Shown in pieces: positions 12,184 to 22,586 of a DNA stretch of 64,000 nt (its first letter is position 1; each line of letters begins with the position of its first letter). A model generated the notes under the pieces. The model saw only the letters and a program-made list of their open reading frames with translations, was not told the origin of the DNA and ran no database searches. Made by a program: the position numbers and the translations under genes. The DNA is from Pseudomonas putida (GTDB lineage: Bacteria; Pseudomonadota; Gammaproteobacteria; Pseudomonadales; Pseudomonadaceae): assembly GCF_028682475.1 (NCBI RefSeq), contig NZ_JANHLE010000006.1, forward strand, positions 1-64,000, read 5' to 3'.

Positions 12184-12885
12184 TCAGCTTTCGGCGGGGA
12201 GCACGCTCAGCGGATTGACCGGTTTGCCGTTCTGGCGAATCTCGAAGTACAGCTGCACGCGATCAGCATCCAGGTCCCCCGCTTCGGCGATCTTCTGGCC
12301 CTTGCTGACGGTTTGCCCTTCCTTGACCAGCAGCTTGCTGTTGTGGCCGTAAACGCTGGCATGGGACGTACCGTGCTGGAGGATGATCAGGTTGCCGTAG
12401 CCGCGGATGTTAGTGGCGAACGCCACCTTGCCGCCGAGGCTGGCAAACACCGGCTGTCCCGGTTTAGCGGCAATGCGAATGCCCTTGCTGAGCTTATCCG
12501 CTGCTGAGTAGCGGCCGATCACCGTGCCCTGCAGCGGCCACGCCCAGCCGCGCAAGGTTACATTGGTAGCCGGTGCTACCGGCTTGCCCTTGCTGGCCGT
12601 GGTGGTCGTGGTACGCGTCGACGTTTTTGAGCCACCAAAGCGAATGGTCTGCCCCACATTCACGGCGTAAGGGGCGCTGATGCCGTTGTAGCGCGCCAGC
12701 TCCTTGAAATTCCAGCCATGGCGCGAGGCAATCGAATACAAGGTATCGCCGCGCTTGACCTTGTAGGTGCCGGCCACGACTTTCGTGGAGGCCACCCCTG
12801 GGCCGGTGGGTTGAGAACTGCATGCAGAAATCGCCAACAACATGGCGACCAGAACTAATCTGAACAACACGGCGCTTGCACCCAC
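12184..12885 (-). CDS. LysM and M23 domain lipoprotein (NlpD/YgeR-like)
   Basis: A 233-residue envelope protein. The N-terminus has a lipoprotein-like signal (LLAISAC). A LysM domain spans about 45-88 (YKVKRGDTLYSIASRHGW) and a C-terminal M23/LytM domain about 125-225. The zinc ligands of active M23 enzymes (HxxxD and HxH) are not preserved: the visible segments are GIRIAAKPGQPVFAS and LIILQHGTSHASVYGHNS, with the first His/Asp pair missing. It is therefore probably an amidase activator of the NlpD/EnvC type, not a hydrolase. It lies downstream of tRNA-Lys but behind the tRNA terminator. Confidence 0.85.
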   Translation of the reverse strand: MGASAVLFRLVLVAMLLAISACSSQPTGPGVASTKVVAGTYKVKRGDTLYSIASRHGWNFKELARYNGISAPYAVNVGQTIRFGGSKTSTRTTTTTASKGKPVAPATNVTLRGWAWPLQGTVIGRYSAADKLSKGIRIAAKPGQPVFASLGGKVAFATNIRGYGNLIILQHGTSHASVYGHNSKLLVKEGQTVSKGQKIAEAGDLDADRVQLYFEIRQNGKPVNPLSVLPAES

Positions 12886-12910
12886 TGCTAAGGAAAAAAT
12901 GGCCGGAAAC

Positions 12911-12948
12911 GAAAAAGCCCGCGACCTTCTCAGGACGCGGGCTCTCTC
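12911..12948 (-). terminator. Intrinsic terminator of tRNA-Lys
   Basis: The inverted repeat AGCCCGCG / CGCGGGCT, followed on the minus strand by TTTTTC, lies immediately downstream of the tRNA 3' end. Confidence 0.85.
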
Positions 12949-12958
12949 TTACAGCGTA

Positions 12959-13034
12959 TGGTGGGTCGTGTAGGATTCGAACCTACGACCAATTGGTTAA
13001 AAGCCAACTGCTCTACCAACTGAGCTAACGACCC
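12959..13034 (-). tRNA. tRNA-Lys (anticodon TTT)
   Basis: A 76-nt cloverleaf with acceptor stem GGGTCGT/ACGACCC, anticodon loop CTTTTAA giving anticodon TTT, T-arm TTCGAAT and an encoded CCA end. A promoter and a terminator flank it, so it is a separate transcription unit. Confidence 0.97.
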
Positions 13035-13048
13035 GTTGGATGGCGCGT

Positions 13049-13076
13049 ATAATACTGATTTCTAACAGGAAATCAA
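13049..13076 (-). promoter_or_regulatory. Sigma-70 promoter of tRNA-Lys
   Basis: On the minus strand a -35 TTGATT (13071-13076) and a -10 TATTAT (13049-13054) are separated by 16 bases. They are placed about 15 bases upstream of the mature tRNA 5' end. Confidence 0.7.
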
Positions 13077-13095
13077 CACCCCATCGCAAAATAAT

Positions 13096-13770
13096 TTAAA
13101 AATATCGTGTTGGGTCTTCTACACCCGCCGCTTTGAAGCCGTCGGCACGCAGGCGGCAGCTGTCGCATTTACCGCAGGCACGGCCTTCATCGTCGGCCTG
13201 ATAGCAGGAAACCGTCAGGCTGTAGTCCACGCCACGGGCCATACCGGCCTGGACGATCTGTGCCTTGCTCAGGTTCTGCAGCGGCGCCTGGATGCGGAAG
13301 CCCTGGCCTTCAACTCCGGCCTTGGTGGCCAGGTTGGCCATGCGCTCGAACGCCTCGACAAACTCTGGTCGGCAATCCGGATATCCGGAATAGTCCACGG
13401 CGTTGACACCGATAAAGATATCCCGCGCTTCCAGCACCTCGGCCCAGCCCAGGGCCAGGGACAGGAACACCGTGTTGCGTGCCGGCACGTAAGTGACCGG
13501 GATCCCCTCGCTCGGCGCCTCGGGCACGTCGATGCTACTGTCGGTCAGAGCCGAGCCGCCGATGCCGTCCAGGTTCAGGCCGATGACCTTGTGCTCAACC
13601 ACACCCAGGTCGCGGGCGACCCGCGCAGCGGCGTTCAGCTCGGCACGATGGCGCTGGCCATAGTCGAAGCTCATGGTGTAGCAGCTGTAGCCTTCGGCTT
13701 TGGCCATGGCCACCACGGTGGCCGAGTCCAGGCCGCCGGAAAGCAGAATTACCGCACGTTTCTCAGTCAT
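13096..13770 (-). CDS. queC: 7-cyano-7-deazaguanine synthase
   Basis: A 224-residue ATP-dependent enzyme converting 7-carboxy-7-deazaguanine (the QueE product) to preQ0 with ammonia in queuosine biosynthesis. It shows the PP-loop [11 protein letters not shown] at about residues 9-19 and a C-terminal zinc site of four cysteines (SCYQ...ACGKCDSC, about 190-206). It follows queE with a 15-bp gap, which fits the pathway order. Confidence 0.97.
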   Translation of the reverse strand: MTEKRAVILLSGGLDSATVVAMAKAEGYSCYTMSFDYGQRHRAELNAAARVARDLGVVEHKVIGLNLDGIGGSALTDSSIDVPEAPSEGIPVTYVPARNTVFLSLALGWAEVLEARDIFIGVNAVDYSGYPDCRPEFVEAFERMANLATKAGVEGQGFRIQAPLQNLSKAQIVQAGMARGVDYSLTVSCYQADDEGRACGKCDSCRLRADGFKAAGVEDPTRYF

Positions 13771-13785
13771 TGCATCGCACTCCTG

Positions 13786-14433
13786 TCAGCGTCCCGGCTC
13801 GTCGTTCCACAGCAGCTTGTGCAGCTGCATCTGAAAACGAACCGGCAAATTATCGGCCACAATCCAGTCGGCAAGGTCGGTGGCGCTCACCTGATGGTGG
13901 CTTGGCGAGAACAGCACTTCACCTGCGCGTTTTTCCAGGCCGTACTGAATGAGTTTGGACACCGCCCAGTCGTAGTCTTCACGCGAACAGATGACGAACT
14001 TGACCTGATCATTGGCGGTCAGCAGTTCGATGTTCTCGTAACGGTTACGGTGTGCTTCCTCGGAGCCTGGGGTTTTCAGGTCAACCACCCGACTTACACG
14101 CGGGTCCACCCTGGAAATATCCAGCGCGCCACTGGTCTCCAGCGAAACCTCATAGCCCGCATCACACAACTGTGTGAGCAAGGGAATGGCATTGGGTTGG
14201 GCCAGTGGTTCGCCGCCGGTGACGCAGACATAGCGCGGCTTGAAGCCTGCGACCTGCTCGAGGATCGAATCCAGGGTACGGACAGTGCCGCCACTGAAGG
14301 CGTATTCGCTGTCGCAGTACTGGCAGCGCAGCGGGCAGCCGGTGAGACGGACAAATACCGTGGGCAGGCCAGCGGTACGCGTTTCACCCTGCAACGAGTA
14401 AAAAACTTCGGTAATACGTAATGTGTCTTGCAT
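13786..14433 (-). CDS. queE: 7-carboxy-7-deazaguanine synthase
   Basis: A 215-residue radical SAM enzyme that makes CDG from 6-carboxy-tetrahydropterin. The cluster motif CPLRCQYC (CxxxCxxC) is near residues 32-39. It is preceded by LQGET and followed by the GGEPLAQ SAM-binding segment. Start at ATG 14433 (MQDTLRITEV); the ORF extends three codons further. It lies 158 bp downstream of cpoB behind a terminator hairpin, so it may have its own promoter. Confidence 0.95.
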   Translation of the reverse strand: MQDTLRITEVFYSLQGETRTAGLPTVFVRLTGCPLRCQYCDSEYAFSGGTVRTLDSILEQVAGFKPRYVCVTGGEPLAQPNAIPLLTQLCDAGYEVSLETSGALDISRVDPRVSRVVDLKTPGSEEAHRNRYENIELLTANDQVKFVICSREDYDWAVSKLIQYGLEKRAGEVLFSPSHHQVSATDLADWIVADNLPVRFQMQLHKLLWNDEPGR

Positions 14434-14550
14434 AGTCGCCACGGGCGTAACAGCTAAACAGGCTGTCCGCCTCCGTCAGGCACCGCTGAAAACCCGTCAT
14501 CGCGTAGTTCACAGCAGCGTATTTCAATAAAAGGGCAGAGATTCTAACGA

Positions 14551-14578
14551 AAAAACCCGCGATTAGCGCGGGTTTCTT
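14551..14578 (-). terminator. Terminator after the tol-pal-cpoB operon
   Basis: On the minus strand AAACCCGCG, a short loop and CGCGGGTTT are followed by TTTTTCG. It lies 15-40 bases past the cpoB stop codon and closes the Tol-Pal operon. Confidence 0.85.
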
Positions 14579-14592
14579 GCTAAACGGCTGAC

Positions 14593-15408
14593 TCAGAGCT
14601 TCTGCAGGTCGCGCTGGGCCAGTTGTGCAGCCGAAGTACCCGGGTACTGGGTAATGACTTGCTGCAGAATGCCTTTGACCCGGTCAGTGTGACCCAGGCG
14701 GCGCTCTACGTCGGCCAGCTTGTACAGCGAATCCGGCACCTTGTTGTGCTTGGGATACAGCTGGCTGACCTTGGCAAAGGCCTGCCCTGCGGCTTGCAGG
14801 TCACCTTTGGCCAGGTTCACCTCGCCCAGCCAGTACTGGGCGTTGCCGGCGTACTGACTGTTGGGGTACTTGCGCAGGAAGGCGTTGAACGCCTGGCTGG
14901 CCTTGTCGAAATCCTTGGCTTTGATCAGGTCAAAAGCAGCGTCGTAATAGAGCTTCTCTTTGGCCGGATCGCCAGGTTCGCTGCTGGCTGCGGGGGCTTG
15001 CGCGGCGGCAGCACCTGCAGCAGCGCCGGCGGCGGCTTCGCCACCGGCTGGAGAATTCTGTGGAGCCTCGGCAGGAGCGCCGGTTCCAATACGCCGATCC
15101 AGGTCCTGGTAACGCTCCAGGCTTTCCTGTTTCATGCGCGCAACATCGTTTTGCAGCTCTTCGATGATGCCTTGTTGACGCGATAGCTGATCCTGCATCT
15201 GCTGCAGTTGCAGGAACAGCTGACCCTGCGCCGAGGCAGGGGCGGTAACCCCTCCCCCGGCGTAGGCGCCGTTCGTACCATAACCCGCGGGCGGATAGCT
15301 GCTTGCGCCGCTATAGCCAGCGTTGTCATCAACAACAGGAACCTCAGCCCAAGCCACGAGTGGCAGGCTGAGCGCCAGGACGGTTACAGCACGACGGCAC
15401 ATTCGCAT
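14593..15408 (-). CDS. cpoB: Cell division coordinator CpoB (YbgF)
   Basis: A 271-residue periplasmic protein. It has a signal peptide to about residue 21, a Gln-rich coiled coil (about 60-105, QLQQMQDQLSRQQG region), an Ala/Pro-rich linker (about 108-145) and C-terminal TPR repeats (about 150-271). In E. coli it binds TolA and links septal peptidoglycan synthesis to outer-membrane constriction. It is last of the Tol-Pal operon, 6 bp after pal. Confidence 0.95.
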   Translation of the reverse strand: MRMCRRAVTVLALSLPLVAWAEVPVVDDNAGYSGASSYPPAGYGTNGAYAGGGVTAPASAQGQLFLQLQQMQDQLSRQQGIIEELQNDVARMKQESLERYQDLDRRIGTGAPAEAPQNSPAGGEAAAGAAAGAAAAQAPAASSEPGDPAKEKLYYDAAFDLIKAKDFDKASQAFNAFLRKYPNSQYAGNAQYWLGEVNLAKGDLQAAGQAFAKVSQLYPKHNKVPDSLYKLADVERRLGHTDRVKGILQQVITQYPGTSAAQLAQRDLQKL

Positions 15409-15414
15409 ATCGAA

Positions 15415-15912
15415 TTACTTACGCAGTTCGACGCGACGGTTCTGAGCCCAGGACTGCTCGTCGTTGCCGGTGGCAACTGGACGCTCTTCGCCGTAGGAAA
15501 CCAGTTCCAGCTGAGCAGGAGAGACGCCTTGCAGTACCAGGTAGCGTTGAACGGCTTTCGCACGACGCTCGCCCAGAGCCATGTTGTATTCGCGAGTACC
15601 ACGCTCGTCGGTGTTACCTTCCAGCACGACGCGAGCGCCGTTGCCTTTCAGGTCCTTGGCATGAACGTCCAGAGCGCGCATGGCTTCTGGCTTCAGGTCC
15701 GAGCTGTCGTATTCGAAGTAGAAGGTGGTGATTGCGCGCAGAGCTGCTTCTTCGCTCAGGCTGCCGTCAACAGCGCCAGTGTTGGCACCGTAGCCAGCGT
15801 TAGGGTCAACAGCGCCTTGACCAGCGTCGTCGCCGCCTTTCGAAGAGCAACCTACAGCTACGGCCATGGCCAGAGCCAGCGCAGCAAACTTACCAAACTT
15901 CAGCATTTCCAT
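15415..15912 (-). CDS. pal: Peptidoglycan-associated lipoprotein Pal (OprL)
   Basis: A 165-residue outer-membrane lipoprotein. The lipobox is AVGC (Cys about 21). An OmpA C-terminal peptidoglycan-binding domain spans about 60-165, with the diaminopimelate-binding segment [11 protein letters not shown]. Start at ATG 15912 (MEMLKFGKF), preceded by a TAGGAGTTTCACG ribosome site. The start is shared with known Pseudomonas OprL proteins. Confidence 0.97.
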   Translation of the reverse strand: MEMLKFGKFAALALAMAVAVGCSSKGGDDAGQGAVDPNAGYGANTGAVDGSLSEEAALRAITTFYFEYDSSDLKPEAMRALDVHAKDLKGNGARVVLEGNTDERGTREYNMALGERRAKAVQRYLVLQGVSPAQLELVSYGEERPVATGNDEQSWAQNRRVELRK

Positions 15913-15974
15913 CGTGAAACTCCTAATGAACAACCCCAATGTGTTAAGTCAAGCGTAAAGCGTAAAGCGCCGCG

Positions 15975-17276
15975 TCAGTTCAGGTAAGGGGACCAGGACG
16001 GTTCTCTGACTTCGCCTTGAGCGGTAGGAAGCGGGAGCCTCACGCGTCCGTTGAGAGAGACGAGCATCAAGACTCCCCGGCCCTGCTGGCGGGTGGCGTA
16101 GATTAGCATGGTGCCGTTGGGCGCAACAGTAGGAGACTCATCAAGACTTGTTTCTGAGAGAATCTTTACACTGCCACGTTGCAAATCTTGTGCAGCCACC
16201 TTGAAGTTGGTGAAACCTTGTTGACGATGAATCATCACCAGGGTCTTTTCATCCGCCGAAAGTTTAGGGTTAGCGTTGTAGTTGCCTACAAAAGTTACAC
16301 GCTCGGCACCACCACCGGAAACATTGGTTTTATAGATCTGTGGTTTGCCGCCACGGTCGGAAGTGAAATAAATGGTCGAACCATCTTTACCCCAGAACGG
16401 TTCGGTGTTGATACCAGGACCGGCAGTTACACGCGACAGCTGACGCGAGCCCATGTTCATCACGTAGATGTCCGGGTTACCGTCCTTGGACAGCACGAAT
16501 GCCAGGCGCGAACCGTCCGGCGACCAGGCCGGGGCACCGTTGAGGCCTTCGAAGTTGGTGATCTGCTCGCGGCGACCGGTATCGATGTGCTGAACGAAGA
16601 TGCGCGGACGCTTCTGCTCGAACGACACGTAGGCGATACGCTTGCCATCGGGTGCAAAACGCGGCGACAGGATCGGCTCACGCGATTGCAGCAGGGTCAC
16701 CGCACGTGCACCGTCGTAGTCCGAACGTTGCAGGGTGTAACGCGTATTGTTGGTGGAGAAACGCTCAGCGGTCACGTACAGCATGCGGGTAGAGAACGCA
16801 CCCTTGATGCCGGTGAGCTTCTCGAACGACTGATCGGCGATGTAGTGCGACATGTCGCGCAGCTGATCGACACCGCCAGAGACGCTGCCGGTCAGCACTT
16901 GCTGCTCGGTGGCGACGTTGAACAGTGCGTACTGCACCTGCAGGCGACCGCCGGCCGGCACAATGCTGCCGACCATGACGTACTGGGCGCCCAGGGCTTT
17001 CCAGTCACGGAAGATCACTTCGCTGGCCTGGCTCGGCTGGCTGATCATGTTCTGCCGCGGAATCGGCGAGTAATAACCGGAGTTGCGCAGGTCATTACCG
17101 ATAATGTCAGCCATGTCTTCCGGCAGCACGCTACCGCCCTGCAGACCGAAAGGCACGACTGCGATAGGCGTGGCGCGATCACTGCCGCTGGTGACCAGAA
17201 TGTTCTTTTCTTCTGCCACGGCCATCCCTGCTGCGCAGCAGAGAACGACCAGCAGTCCTCGAAGAAGTTTAATCAC
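15975..17276 (-). CDS. tolB: Tol-Pal system protein TolB
   Basis: A 433-residue periplasmic beta-propeller. The signal peptide ends near AVAEE (about residue 21). An N-terminal alpha/beta domain (about 25-160) is followed by WD40-like/PD40 propeller repeats, each carrying SPDG or similar (APDGKR, SPDGSR, ...). It starts with GTG at 17276, whose GTGA overlaps the tolA stop codon, so the two are translationally coupled. Confidence 0.97.
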   Translation of the reverse strand: MIKLLRGLLVVLCCAAGMAVAEEKNILVTSGSDRATPIAVVPFGLQGGSVLPEDMADIIGNDLRNSGYYSPIPRQNMISQPSQASEVIFRDWKALGAQYVMVGSIVPAGGRLQVQYALFNVATEQQVLTGSVSGGVDQLRDMSHYIADQSFEKLTGIKGAFSTRMLYVTAERFSTNNTRYTLQRSDYDGARAVTLLQSREPILSPRFAPDGKRIAYVSFEQKRPRIFVQHIDTGRREQITNFEGLNGAPAWSPDGSRLAFVLSKDGNPDIYVMNMGSRQLSRVTAGPGINTEPFWGKDGSTIYFTSDRGGKPQIYKTNVSGGGAERVTFVGNYNANPKLSADEKTLVMIHRQQGFTNFKVAAQDLQRGSVKILSETSLDESPTVAPNGTMLIYATRQQGRGVLMLVSLNGRVRLPLPTAQGEVREPSWSPYLN

Positions 17277-18349
17277 AAGGCTAGATCCTCAGGTGTGAAT
17301 GTCATCTTGAATGAACGATAGGGATTGAATTCGCTCGGTTTCAAACCCTGCATCTCGGTTAAGCGACCAATGTTCTTGACCGCGGCAACGGCCGAACTGT
17401 CAAACGGACCATCGCCACTGGAGCGTGCAACGCTCACCGACGTAATGGTGCCATCAGGCAGCATGCCGATCTGCAGAACCACCGTCATGTTCTTGCGCGC
17501 AGAAGGTGGACGGGCCCAGCCCTCGGCCGCACGGGCGCGGATCAGGTCGTCGAAATCGCCGGCTACCTGGTCACCCTGCTCGTCAGCCAATGCCTGCTGC
17601 CGTTCGGTGGTGTCGGACAGAAGCTCGGCCAGGGCCTGGGCTTTCTTGTCTTCCGCCGCCTTGCGGGCTGCATCCTGTGCCTTCTTCTTGGCTGCATCAG
17701 CTGCAGCTTTCTTCTTCGCGTCTTCAGCGGCCTTTTTCTTCGCCTCTTCGGCCACTGCTTTCTTCTTGGCATCCTCGGCCGCCTTCTTCTTGGCGTCCTC
17801 GGCTGCTTTTTTCTTGGCTTCTTCAGCCGCCTGCTTCTTGGCCTCTTCGTCAGCCTTTTTCTTGGCTTCCTCTTCGGCCTTCTTCTTGGCGATATCAGCC
17901 TGTTGCTTCTCGGCAGCCTTCTTGGCCTCTTCGGCTTTCTTGGCGTCGGCGGTCTTCTTCGCTTCGTCAGCCTTCTTGGCTTCCTCGGCCTTCTTGGCCT
18001 CGGCTTCGGCGCGCGCTTCTTCCGCCTTTTGAGCAGCTTCTTCCTTCTTTTGTTCCGCAGCCTTCACTGCTTGCTGCTCGACCTTTTTCTGCTCCATCTG
18101 TTCTTCTTCGGTCTGGCGCGAAGCGGTTTTCTTCGCTTCACCCGCAATCTTCTGATTGGTCTGGGTGGTGGCCTGACTTTTCGATTTCAGCTGGTACAGA
18201 GTTGCCTGGACAATAGGCTTGGACGGCGGCAATTCCGGGGTCATGGCAAAACTGACGAACAGCATGCCGAACACCAGAACGTGCAGCGCAATGGCCCAGA
18301 CACTGGGCCAGAAATAGCTTTCCGAGGCGGATGGCTCTCGCTGTTGCAT
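17273..18349 (-). CDS. tolA: Tol-Pal system protein TolA
   Basis: A 358-residue inner-membrane-anchored protein. One transmembrane helix lies at about residues 14-35. A very long Lys/Ala/Glu-rich helix (about 75-250) is built from tandem KKAAEEA-like units that span the periplasm. The C-terminal domain III (about 265-358) contacts TolB/Pal. The helix-encoding DNA is a degenerate repeat (about 17640-18080) and is likely to vary in length between strains. The start overlaps the tolR stop as TGATG. Confidence 0.96.
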   Translation of the reverse strand: MQQREPSASESYFWPSVWAIALHVLVFGMLFVSFAMTPELPPSKPIVQATLYQLKSKSQATTQTNQKIAGEAKKTASRQTEEEQMEQKKVEQQAVKAAEQKKEEAAQKAEEARAEAEAKKAEEAKKADEAKKTADAKKAEEAKKAAEKQQADIAKKKAEEEAKKKADEEAKKQAAEEAKKKAAEDAKKKAAEDAKKKAVAEEAKKKAAEDAKKKAAADAAKKKAQDAARKAAEDKKAQALAELLSDTTERQQALADEQGDQVAGDFDDLIRARAAEGWARPPSARKNMTVVLQIGMLPDGTITSVSVARSSGDGPFDSSAVAAVKNIGRLTEMQGLKPSEFNPYRSFKMTFTPEDLAL

Positions 18350-18801
18350 CAGGGCGCCTCGGTAATCAGGCCAACGTTACCGACACCTGCTTTCTGCAAC
18401 CCGCCCATGGCACCCATGACCGCGCCGTAGTCGACGGACTTGTCGCCACGGATGAAGACCTGGGTCTGTTTGCCCTGGTCACGTCCGGCGGCGATGATTT
18501 TGGTCACCGCGTCGGTCATTTGCGGCAAGGTCATGGCCTTGTCCATCTGCTTTTCGGTGTCGACTTCGCTGCCAAGGTTCCAGAAGTAGGTCTTGTCAGC
18601 CTTGATCGAAATGGTCAGGACCTGGACGTTGTTGTCCTGCGGCAAGGCTTCGCTGGAAACCTTGGGCAGGTCGACCTTCACGCCCTGGTTGAGCATCGGT
18701 GCGGTCACCATGAAAATGACCAGCAGTACCAACATCACGTCGATGTAAGGCACCACGTTCATCTCGGCGACCGGCTTGCGTTTGTGGCGAACTCGGGCCA
18801 T
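18349..18801 (-). CDS. tolR: Tol-Pal system protein TolR
   Basis: A 150-residue ExbD/TolR protein. It has one transmembrane helix (about 18-38) carrying the proton-path Asp in VVPYIDVMLVLLVIFM, and a periplasmic domain. It couples the TolQ proton channel to TolA. It lies between tolQ (14-bp gap) and tolA (overlap). Confidence 0.97.
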   Translation of the reverse strand: MARVRHKRKPVAEMNVVPYIDVMLVLLVIFMVTAPMLNQGVKVDLPKVSSEALPQDNNVQVLTISIKADKTYFWNLGSEVDTEKQMDKAMTLPQMTDAVTKIIAAGRDQGKQTQVFIRGDKSVDYGAVMGAMGGLQKAGVGNVGLITEAP

Positions 18802-18815
18802 GGGCTTTTACCTGA

Positions 18816-19511
18816 TCACTCTTCGCTGGTGTGCACTTTACGGTGCAGGATGGCCTGGAACTCGTCGGCGAACGTGTAGTAACGGCCGATCAAGACTTCA
18901 CTGCGGGCAGCGAAACGGTTGTAGGCAATCACCGCTGGAATCGCGGCAAACAGGCCGATCGCGGTAGCGATCAGGGCCTCGGCGATACCCGGGGCGACGG
19001 TGGCCAGGGTGGCCTGCTGGGCGCTGGCCAGGCCGCGGAAAGAGTTCATGATGCCCCACACGGTACCGAACAGACCGATGTACGGGCTGGTGGAACCGAC
19101 GGTCGCCAGGAACGGCAGGCTCTGCTCAAGCTTCTCTTCCTCGCGGGAGATCGCTACGCGCATGGCCCGGCCAACACCTTCCATGACCGCATCCGGGTCG
19201 ACACCAGGCTGCTGGCGCAGACGGGAGAACTCTTTGAAGCCGGCACGGAAAACCTGTTCGACACCCGAGTCCGGGTCCGGGTTGCTACCGGCCTGACGGT
19301 ACAGCTTGGACAGGTCGATCCCCGACCAGAAGCGCTCTTCGAAGCTGTCCAGGGCTCGACGACCGGCGCGCAGCATGGTGCTGCGCTGGAAAATCATGAT
19401 CCATGACGTTACCGATGCGGCAACCAGAATCAGCATCACCAGCTGTACCACGATGCTGGCATTGCTGACCAGGCTCCACATGGAGGTATGGTCGACGACG
19501 TTAGCTTCCAC
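18816..19511 (-). CDS. tolQ: Tol-Pal system protein TolQ
   Basis: A 231-residue MotA/TolQ/ExbB proton channel. The start is GTG at 19511 (reads VEANVVDHTS), chosen because AGGAG lies 7 bases upstream; no in-frame ATG with a ribosome site exists further up. Transmembrane helices are at about 18-38, 135-158 and 168-190, with the conserved PYIGLFGTVWGIM segment. It is separated from ybgC by 2 bp. Confidence 0.96.
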   Translation of the reverse strand: MEANVVDHTSMWSLVSNASIVVQLVMLILVAASVTSWIMIFQRSTMLRAGRRALDSFEERFWSGIDLSKLYRQAGSNPDPDSGVEQVFRAGFKEFSRLRQQPGVDPDAVMEGVGRAMRVAISREEEKLEQSLPFLATVGSTSPYIGLFGTVWGIMNSFRGLASAQQATLATVAPGIAEALIATAIGLFAAIPAVIAYNRFAARSEVLIGRYYTFADEFQAILHRKVHTSEE

Positions 19512-19513
19512 GC

Positions 19514-19969
19514 TTAATCTCCTGCATTTGAATGAGTACCCGGATCGCCAGCCTCGGCAAAGGCCGTACGCAGCGCTGGGGGAATGGCCCGGGGTTTGAA
19601 AGTATCGGCGCGCACACAGGCCACCAGGAACTGCCCTTCGCAGAGCAGCGTTGCATCTTTTTCGCGCCACACCTGCTGCACGAAGCGCAAGCTGGCGCGG
19701 TTCAATTCAAGCACTTGCGCGGTAACCCGCAATTCGTCGTCCAATCGCGCTGGCGCGTGATAGCGCGCCTCGCTGGAGTGGACCACAAACAGCAGGTTGT
19801 CCTGCGCCAAGGCCGACTGGGCAAAGCCCAGTGCGCGTAACCGCTCGGTGCGGGCACGCTCCATGAATTTCAGGTAATTGACGTAATACACCACGCCGCC
19901 CGCATCAGTGTCTTCGTAATAGACCCGACAATGATGTGCGAACGGCTCAAGCCCATTTTGCGCGCGCAT
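19514..19969 (-). CDS. ybgC: Acyl-CoA thioesterase YbgC
   Basis: A 151-residue hot-dog-fold thioesterase. The active-site segment [20 protein letters not shown] (residues 16-35) contains the catalytic Asp. In E. coli it hydrolyses acyl-CoA and associates with phospholipid enzymes. It is first gene of the ybgC-tolQRAB-pal-cpoB operon. The 125-bp gap from ruvB should contain the operon promoter; I see no convincing boxes. Confidence 0.95.
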   Translation of the reverse strand: MRAQNGLEPFAHHCRVYYEDTDAGGVVYYVNYLKFMERARTERLRALGFAQSALAQDNLLFVVHSSEARYHAPARLDDELRVTAQVLELNRASLRFVQQVWREKDATLLCEGQFLVACVRADTFKPRAIPPALRTAFAEAGDPGTHSNAGD

Positions 19970-20094
19970 ACTCTAGTGCTTACTCCTCAGCTTGCCAATC
20001 CGCTCCGGCAACTGTTTTTCATCGATTATGTCGAATTGCCATCGCGGTCCTTCCATGACAGCCGATAGGACCACGAAAACAGCAGATAAATCTG

Positions 20095-21150
20095 TCATTC
20101 ATCGGGCGGGGCGGAAAAACCTTCGCCATTGACCGACTCGCCGAGGCGATTGGGGATGTTCAAGCCGAAATGCAGGTAGGCATGCCGGGTCACCACCCTG
20201 CCCCGTGGGGTGCGCATGATATAGCCCTGCTGAATCAGGTAGGGCTCGAGCACATCCTCGATGGTGTGACGCTCTTCACTGATGGCTGCCGCCAGGCTGT
20301 CGACGCCGACCGGACCACCGTCGAACTTCTCGATCATGGTCAGCAGCAGGCGACGGTCCTGGTGATCGAAGCCGCGCTCGTCGACATCCAGCAGGTTCAA
20401 CGCCATATCGGCAATCGGCTTGGTGATATGGCCCTTGCCACGCACTTCGGCAAAGTCTCGCACCCGACGCAGCAGACGGTTGGCGATCCGCGGCGTACCA
20501 CGGGCGCGCCGGGCGATCTCGAAGGCACCTTCGTCTTCGATCGGCAGACCGAGAATGCCACCGGAACGGCTGACGATGGTTGCCAGGTCTTCGGTGTTAT
20601 AGAACTCGAGGCGCTGGACGATACCGAAGCGGTCGCGCAACGGATTGGTCAGCATGCCGGCGCGAGTGGTGGCGCCGACCAGGGTGAACGGCGGCAGGTC
20701 GAGTTTGATCGAGCGCGCCGCCGGCCCTTCACCGATCATGATGTCGAGCTGGAAGTCCTCCATGGCCGGGTACAGCACTTCCTCGACAATGGGCGACAGA
20801 CGATGGATTTCGTCGATGAACAGCACGTCGTGCGGTTCAAGGTTGGTCAACAACGCCGCCAGATCACCCGGACGCTCGAGAATAGGCCCCGAGGTGCTCT
20901 TGATCGATACGCCCATTTCCTGGGCAATGATATTGGCCAAGGTGGTTTTACCCAGCCCCGGCGGGCCGAAGATCAGGGTGTGATCCAGCGACTCGCTGCG
21001 CCCGCGGGCCGCCTCGATGAACAGGGCCATCTGCTCACGCACCACTGGCTGGCCGATGTACTCGGCCAGGCGCAGTGGACGGATCGCCCGGTCCTGGACC
21101 TCTTCGCGGTCACGCCCGGTGGCGGCTATCAGTCGATCGGCTTCTATCAC
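20095..21150 (-). CDS. ruvB: Holliday junction branch migration ATPase RuvB
   Basis: A 351-residue AAA+ motor. Walker A is GPPGLGKTT (about residues 64-72) and Walker [10 protein letters not shown] (about 111-119). The sensor I region is GATTRAG and the C-terminal winged-helix domain reads RTPRGR. It starts with GTG at 21150, directly after the ruvA stop, so the pair are coupled. Confidence 0.97.
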   Translation of the reverse strand: MIEADRLIAATGRDREEVQDRAIRPLRLAEYIGQPVVREQMALFIEAARGRSESLDHTLIFGPPGLGKTTLANIIAQEMGVSIKSTSGPILERPGDLAALLTNLEPHDVLFIDEIHRLSPIVEEVLYPAMEDFQLDIMIGEGPAARSIKLDLPPFTLVGATTRAGMLTNPLRDRFGIVQRLEFYNTEDLATIVSRSGGILGLPIEDEGAFEIARRARGTPRIANRLLRRVRDFAEVRGKGHITKPIADMALNLLDVDERGFDHQDRRLLLTMIEKFDGGPVGVDSLAAAISEERHTIEDVLEPYLIQQGYIMRTPRGRVVTRHAYLHFGLNIPNRLGESVNGEGFSAPPDE

Positions 21151-21759
21151 TTAGATCATTCCCTTCAGGCTGCGGCGGATCAGTTCTTCACTGCTCAAAC
21201 CTTTAGCATCGACGGCGGCCACTGCCTTGCTGGCTTCCTGGGGTTTGTAACCCAGGGAGATCAAGGCACTGACGGCATCGGCTTCGGCACTGGAGACAGT
21301 GGCCAGCGGCAGAGGCCCATTGGGTACCAGGGCAAACATGGCTGGGGAAGTTTCCCAGGCCTTGAAACGGTCTTTGAGCTCCACCAGCAGGCGCTCGGCG
21401 GTCTTCTTGCCGACACCCGGCACCTTGACCAGGGCCGAAGCATCCTGCGCCTGCACGCAGCGCACCAGTTCATCGACATCCAGGCCCGACATCAACGCCA
21501 GGGCCAGCTTGGGGCCGACGCCGTTGAGGCGGATCAGCTCACGGAACAGCTCGCGTTCACGCTTCTCATGGAAGCCGTACAACAGGTGGGCATCCTCACG
21601 CACCACCAGGTGGGTGTGCAGGGTCACTGCCTCACCGACCTTGGGCAGGCGGTACAGCGTGGTCATTGGCACTTCGAGCTCGTAGCCCAGGCCATTGACA
21701 TCAACAATCAGGTGCGGCGGCTGCTTTTCAGCCAGAGTGCCGCGCAAACGTCCAATCAC
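21151..21759 (-). CDS. ruvA: Holliday junction DNA helicase subunit RuvA
   Basis: A 202-residue junction-binding protein. It starts with GTG at 21759 (reads [12 protein letters not shown]), with AGGAAGGA 7 bases upstream; the open frame extends to 21843 without a ribosome site. The OB-fold N-terminal domain is followed by helix-hairpin-helix motifs ([15 protein letters not shown] and [16 protein letters not shown]) and a C-terminal RuvB-binding domain (about 155-202). Confidence 0.96.
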   Translation of the reverse strand: MIGRLRGTLAEKQPPHLIVDVNGLGYELEVPMTTLYRLPKVGEAVTLHTHLVVREDAHLLYGFHEKRERELFRELIRLNGVGPKLALALMSGLDVDELVRCVQAQDASALVKVPGVGKKTAERLLVELKDRFKAWETSPAMFALVPNGPLPLATVSSAEADAVSALISLGYKPQEASKAVAAVDAKGLSSEELIRRSLKGMI

Positions 21760-21867
21760 GTTGCAATCCTTCCTCATGGGCGCCGGCAAACAACCGGTCA
21801 ACCCTAACAGCAAATGCAATGGCCGATGGCATTGCCCGGTCAAAATTTGTTTCAGCGCATGATGCTA

Positions 21868-22392
21868 TCAGAGCCGCAGGCGCCCGCTACGGCTACGTGC
21901 AGTGCCCAGGCCATGAGGCAACAGGCTTGAGCGGGTATGGGCATGGCACAGGGCGATGGCCAGGGCGTCGGAGGCATCGATCTGTGGCTTCTGGGTCAGT
22001 TTGAGCAGGTGCATGACCATCATCTGCACTTGTTCCTTGTTGGCCCCGCCTGTACCGGCGACGGCCTGCTTGACCTGGGTGGCGCTGTATTCGGCGATTT
22101 CCAGCCCTTCTTCAATGGCAGCGACGATGGCCGCGCCACGCGCCTGCCCCAACTTCAGCGCCGAGTCGGCGTTGCGCGCCATGAACACGCGCTCGATGCC
22201 CATGGTCACCGGGCCGTACTGGCTGATGATCTCGCGCACACCGCGAAACACGATCTGCAAACGCTCCGGCAACTCGCCGCTGCCGGTTCGAATACACCCG
22301 GAAGCCACATATTCGCAGCCCCGAGGCCCCTGGCGCACCACGCCGTAGCCGGTGATGCGCGAACCAGGGTCGATGCCAAGAATCAGAGTCAT
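21868..22392 (-). CDS. ruvC: Crossover junction endodeoxyribonuclease RuvC
   Basis: A 174-residue Holliday junction resolvase. Start at ATG 22392 ([17 protein letters not shown]). The catalytic acidic residues are seen at D7 (GIDPGS), E68 (GIERVF) and in the C-terminal [10 protein letters not shown] segment. It lies 108 bp upstream of ruvA. Confidence 0.97.
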   Translation of the reverse strand: MTLILGIDPGSRITGYGVVRQGPRGCEYVASGCIRTGSGELPERLQIVFRGVREIISQYGPVTMGIERVFMARNADSALKLGQARGAAIVAAIEEGLEIAEYSATQVKQAVAGTGGANKEQVQMMVMHLLKLTQKPQIDASDALAIALCHAHTRSSLLPHGLGTARSRSGRLRL

Positions 22393-22497
22393 AACGCCTG
22401 CATCTTCAATGACGCGTGATCGCGCCGTACTAAAAACAGAAGCCGGACCGACTTGCAGGTGCAATGCAGCTGCAGGCAGATCCGGCCTTCGGACCGG

Positions 22498-22567
22498 TAG
22501 GAGCGGGCTTGCCCCGCGATTGTGGACTGTCAGTCACACCGCATCGCGGGGCAAGCCCGCTCCCACA
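22498..22567. repeat. REP doublet with conserved spacer
   Basis: Inverted REP arms at 22498-22520 and about 22544-22567 flank a spacer containing GGACTGTCAGTCAC. The same spacer core recurs in the doublets at 39081 (reverse complement) and 46291. It lies between yebC and ruvC. Confidence 0.9.
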
Positions 22568-22586
22568 GGGAGACAGTTGCGCCCAC

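Noticed and set aside
12184..12885. Active M23 endopeptidase call
   Set aside because: The zinc-binding residues of active LytM enzymes are not seen, so an activator role was preferred.
17640..18080. Tandem repeats resembling a CRISPR or minisatellite
   Set aside because: They encode the Lys/Ala-rich helix of TolA, with no spacers.
20170..21807. Plus-strand open frame across ruvB and ruvA
   Set aside because: Shadow of two well-supported genes, with no family resemblance.
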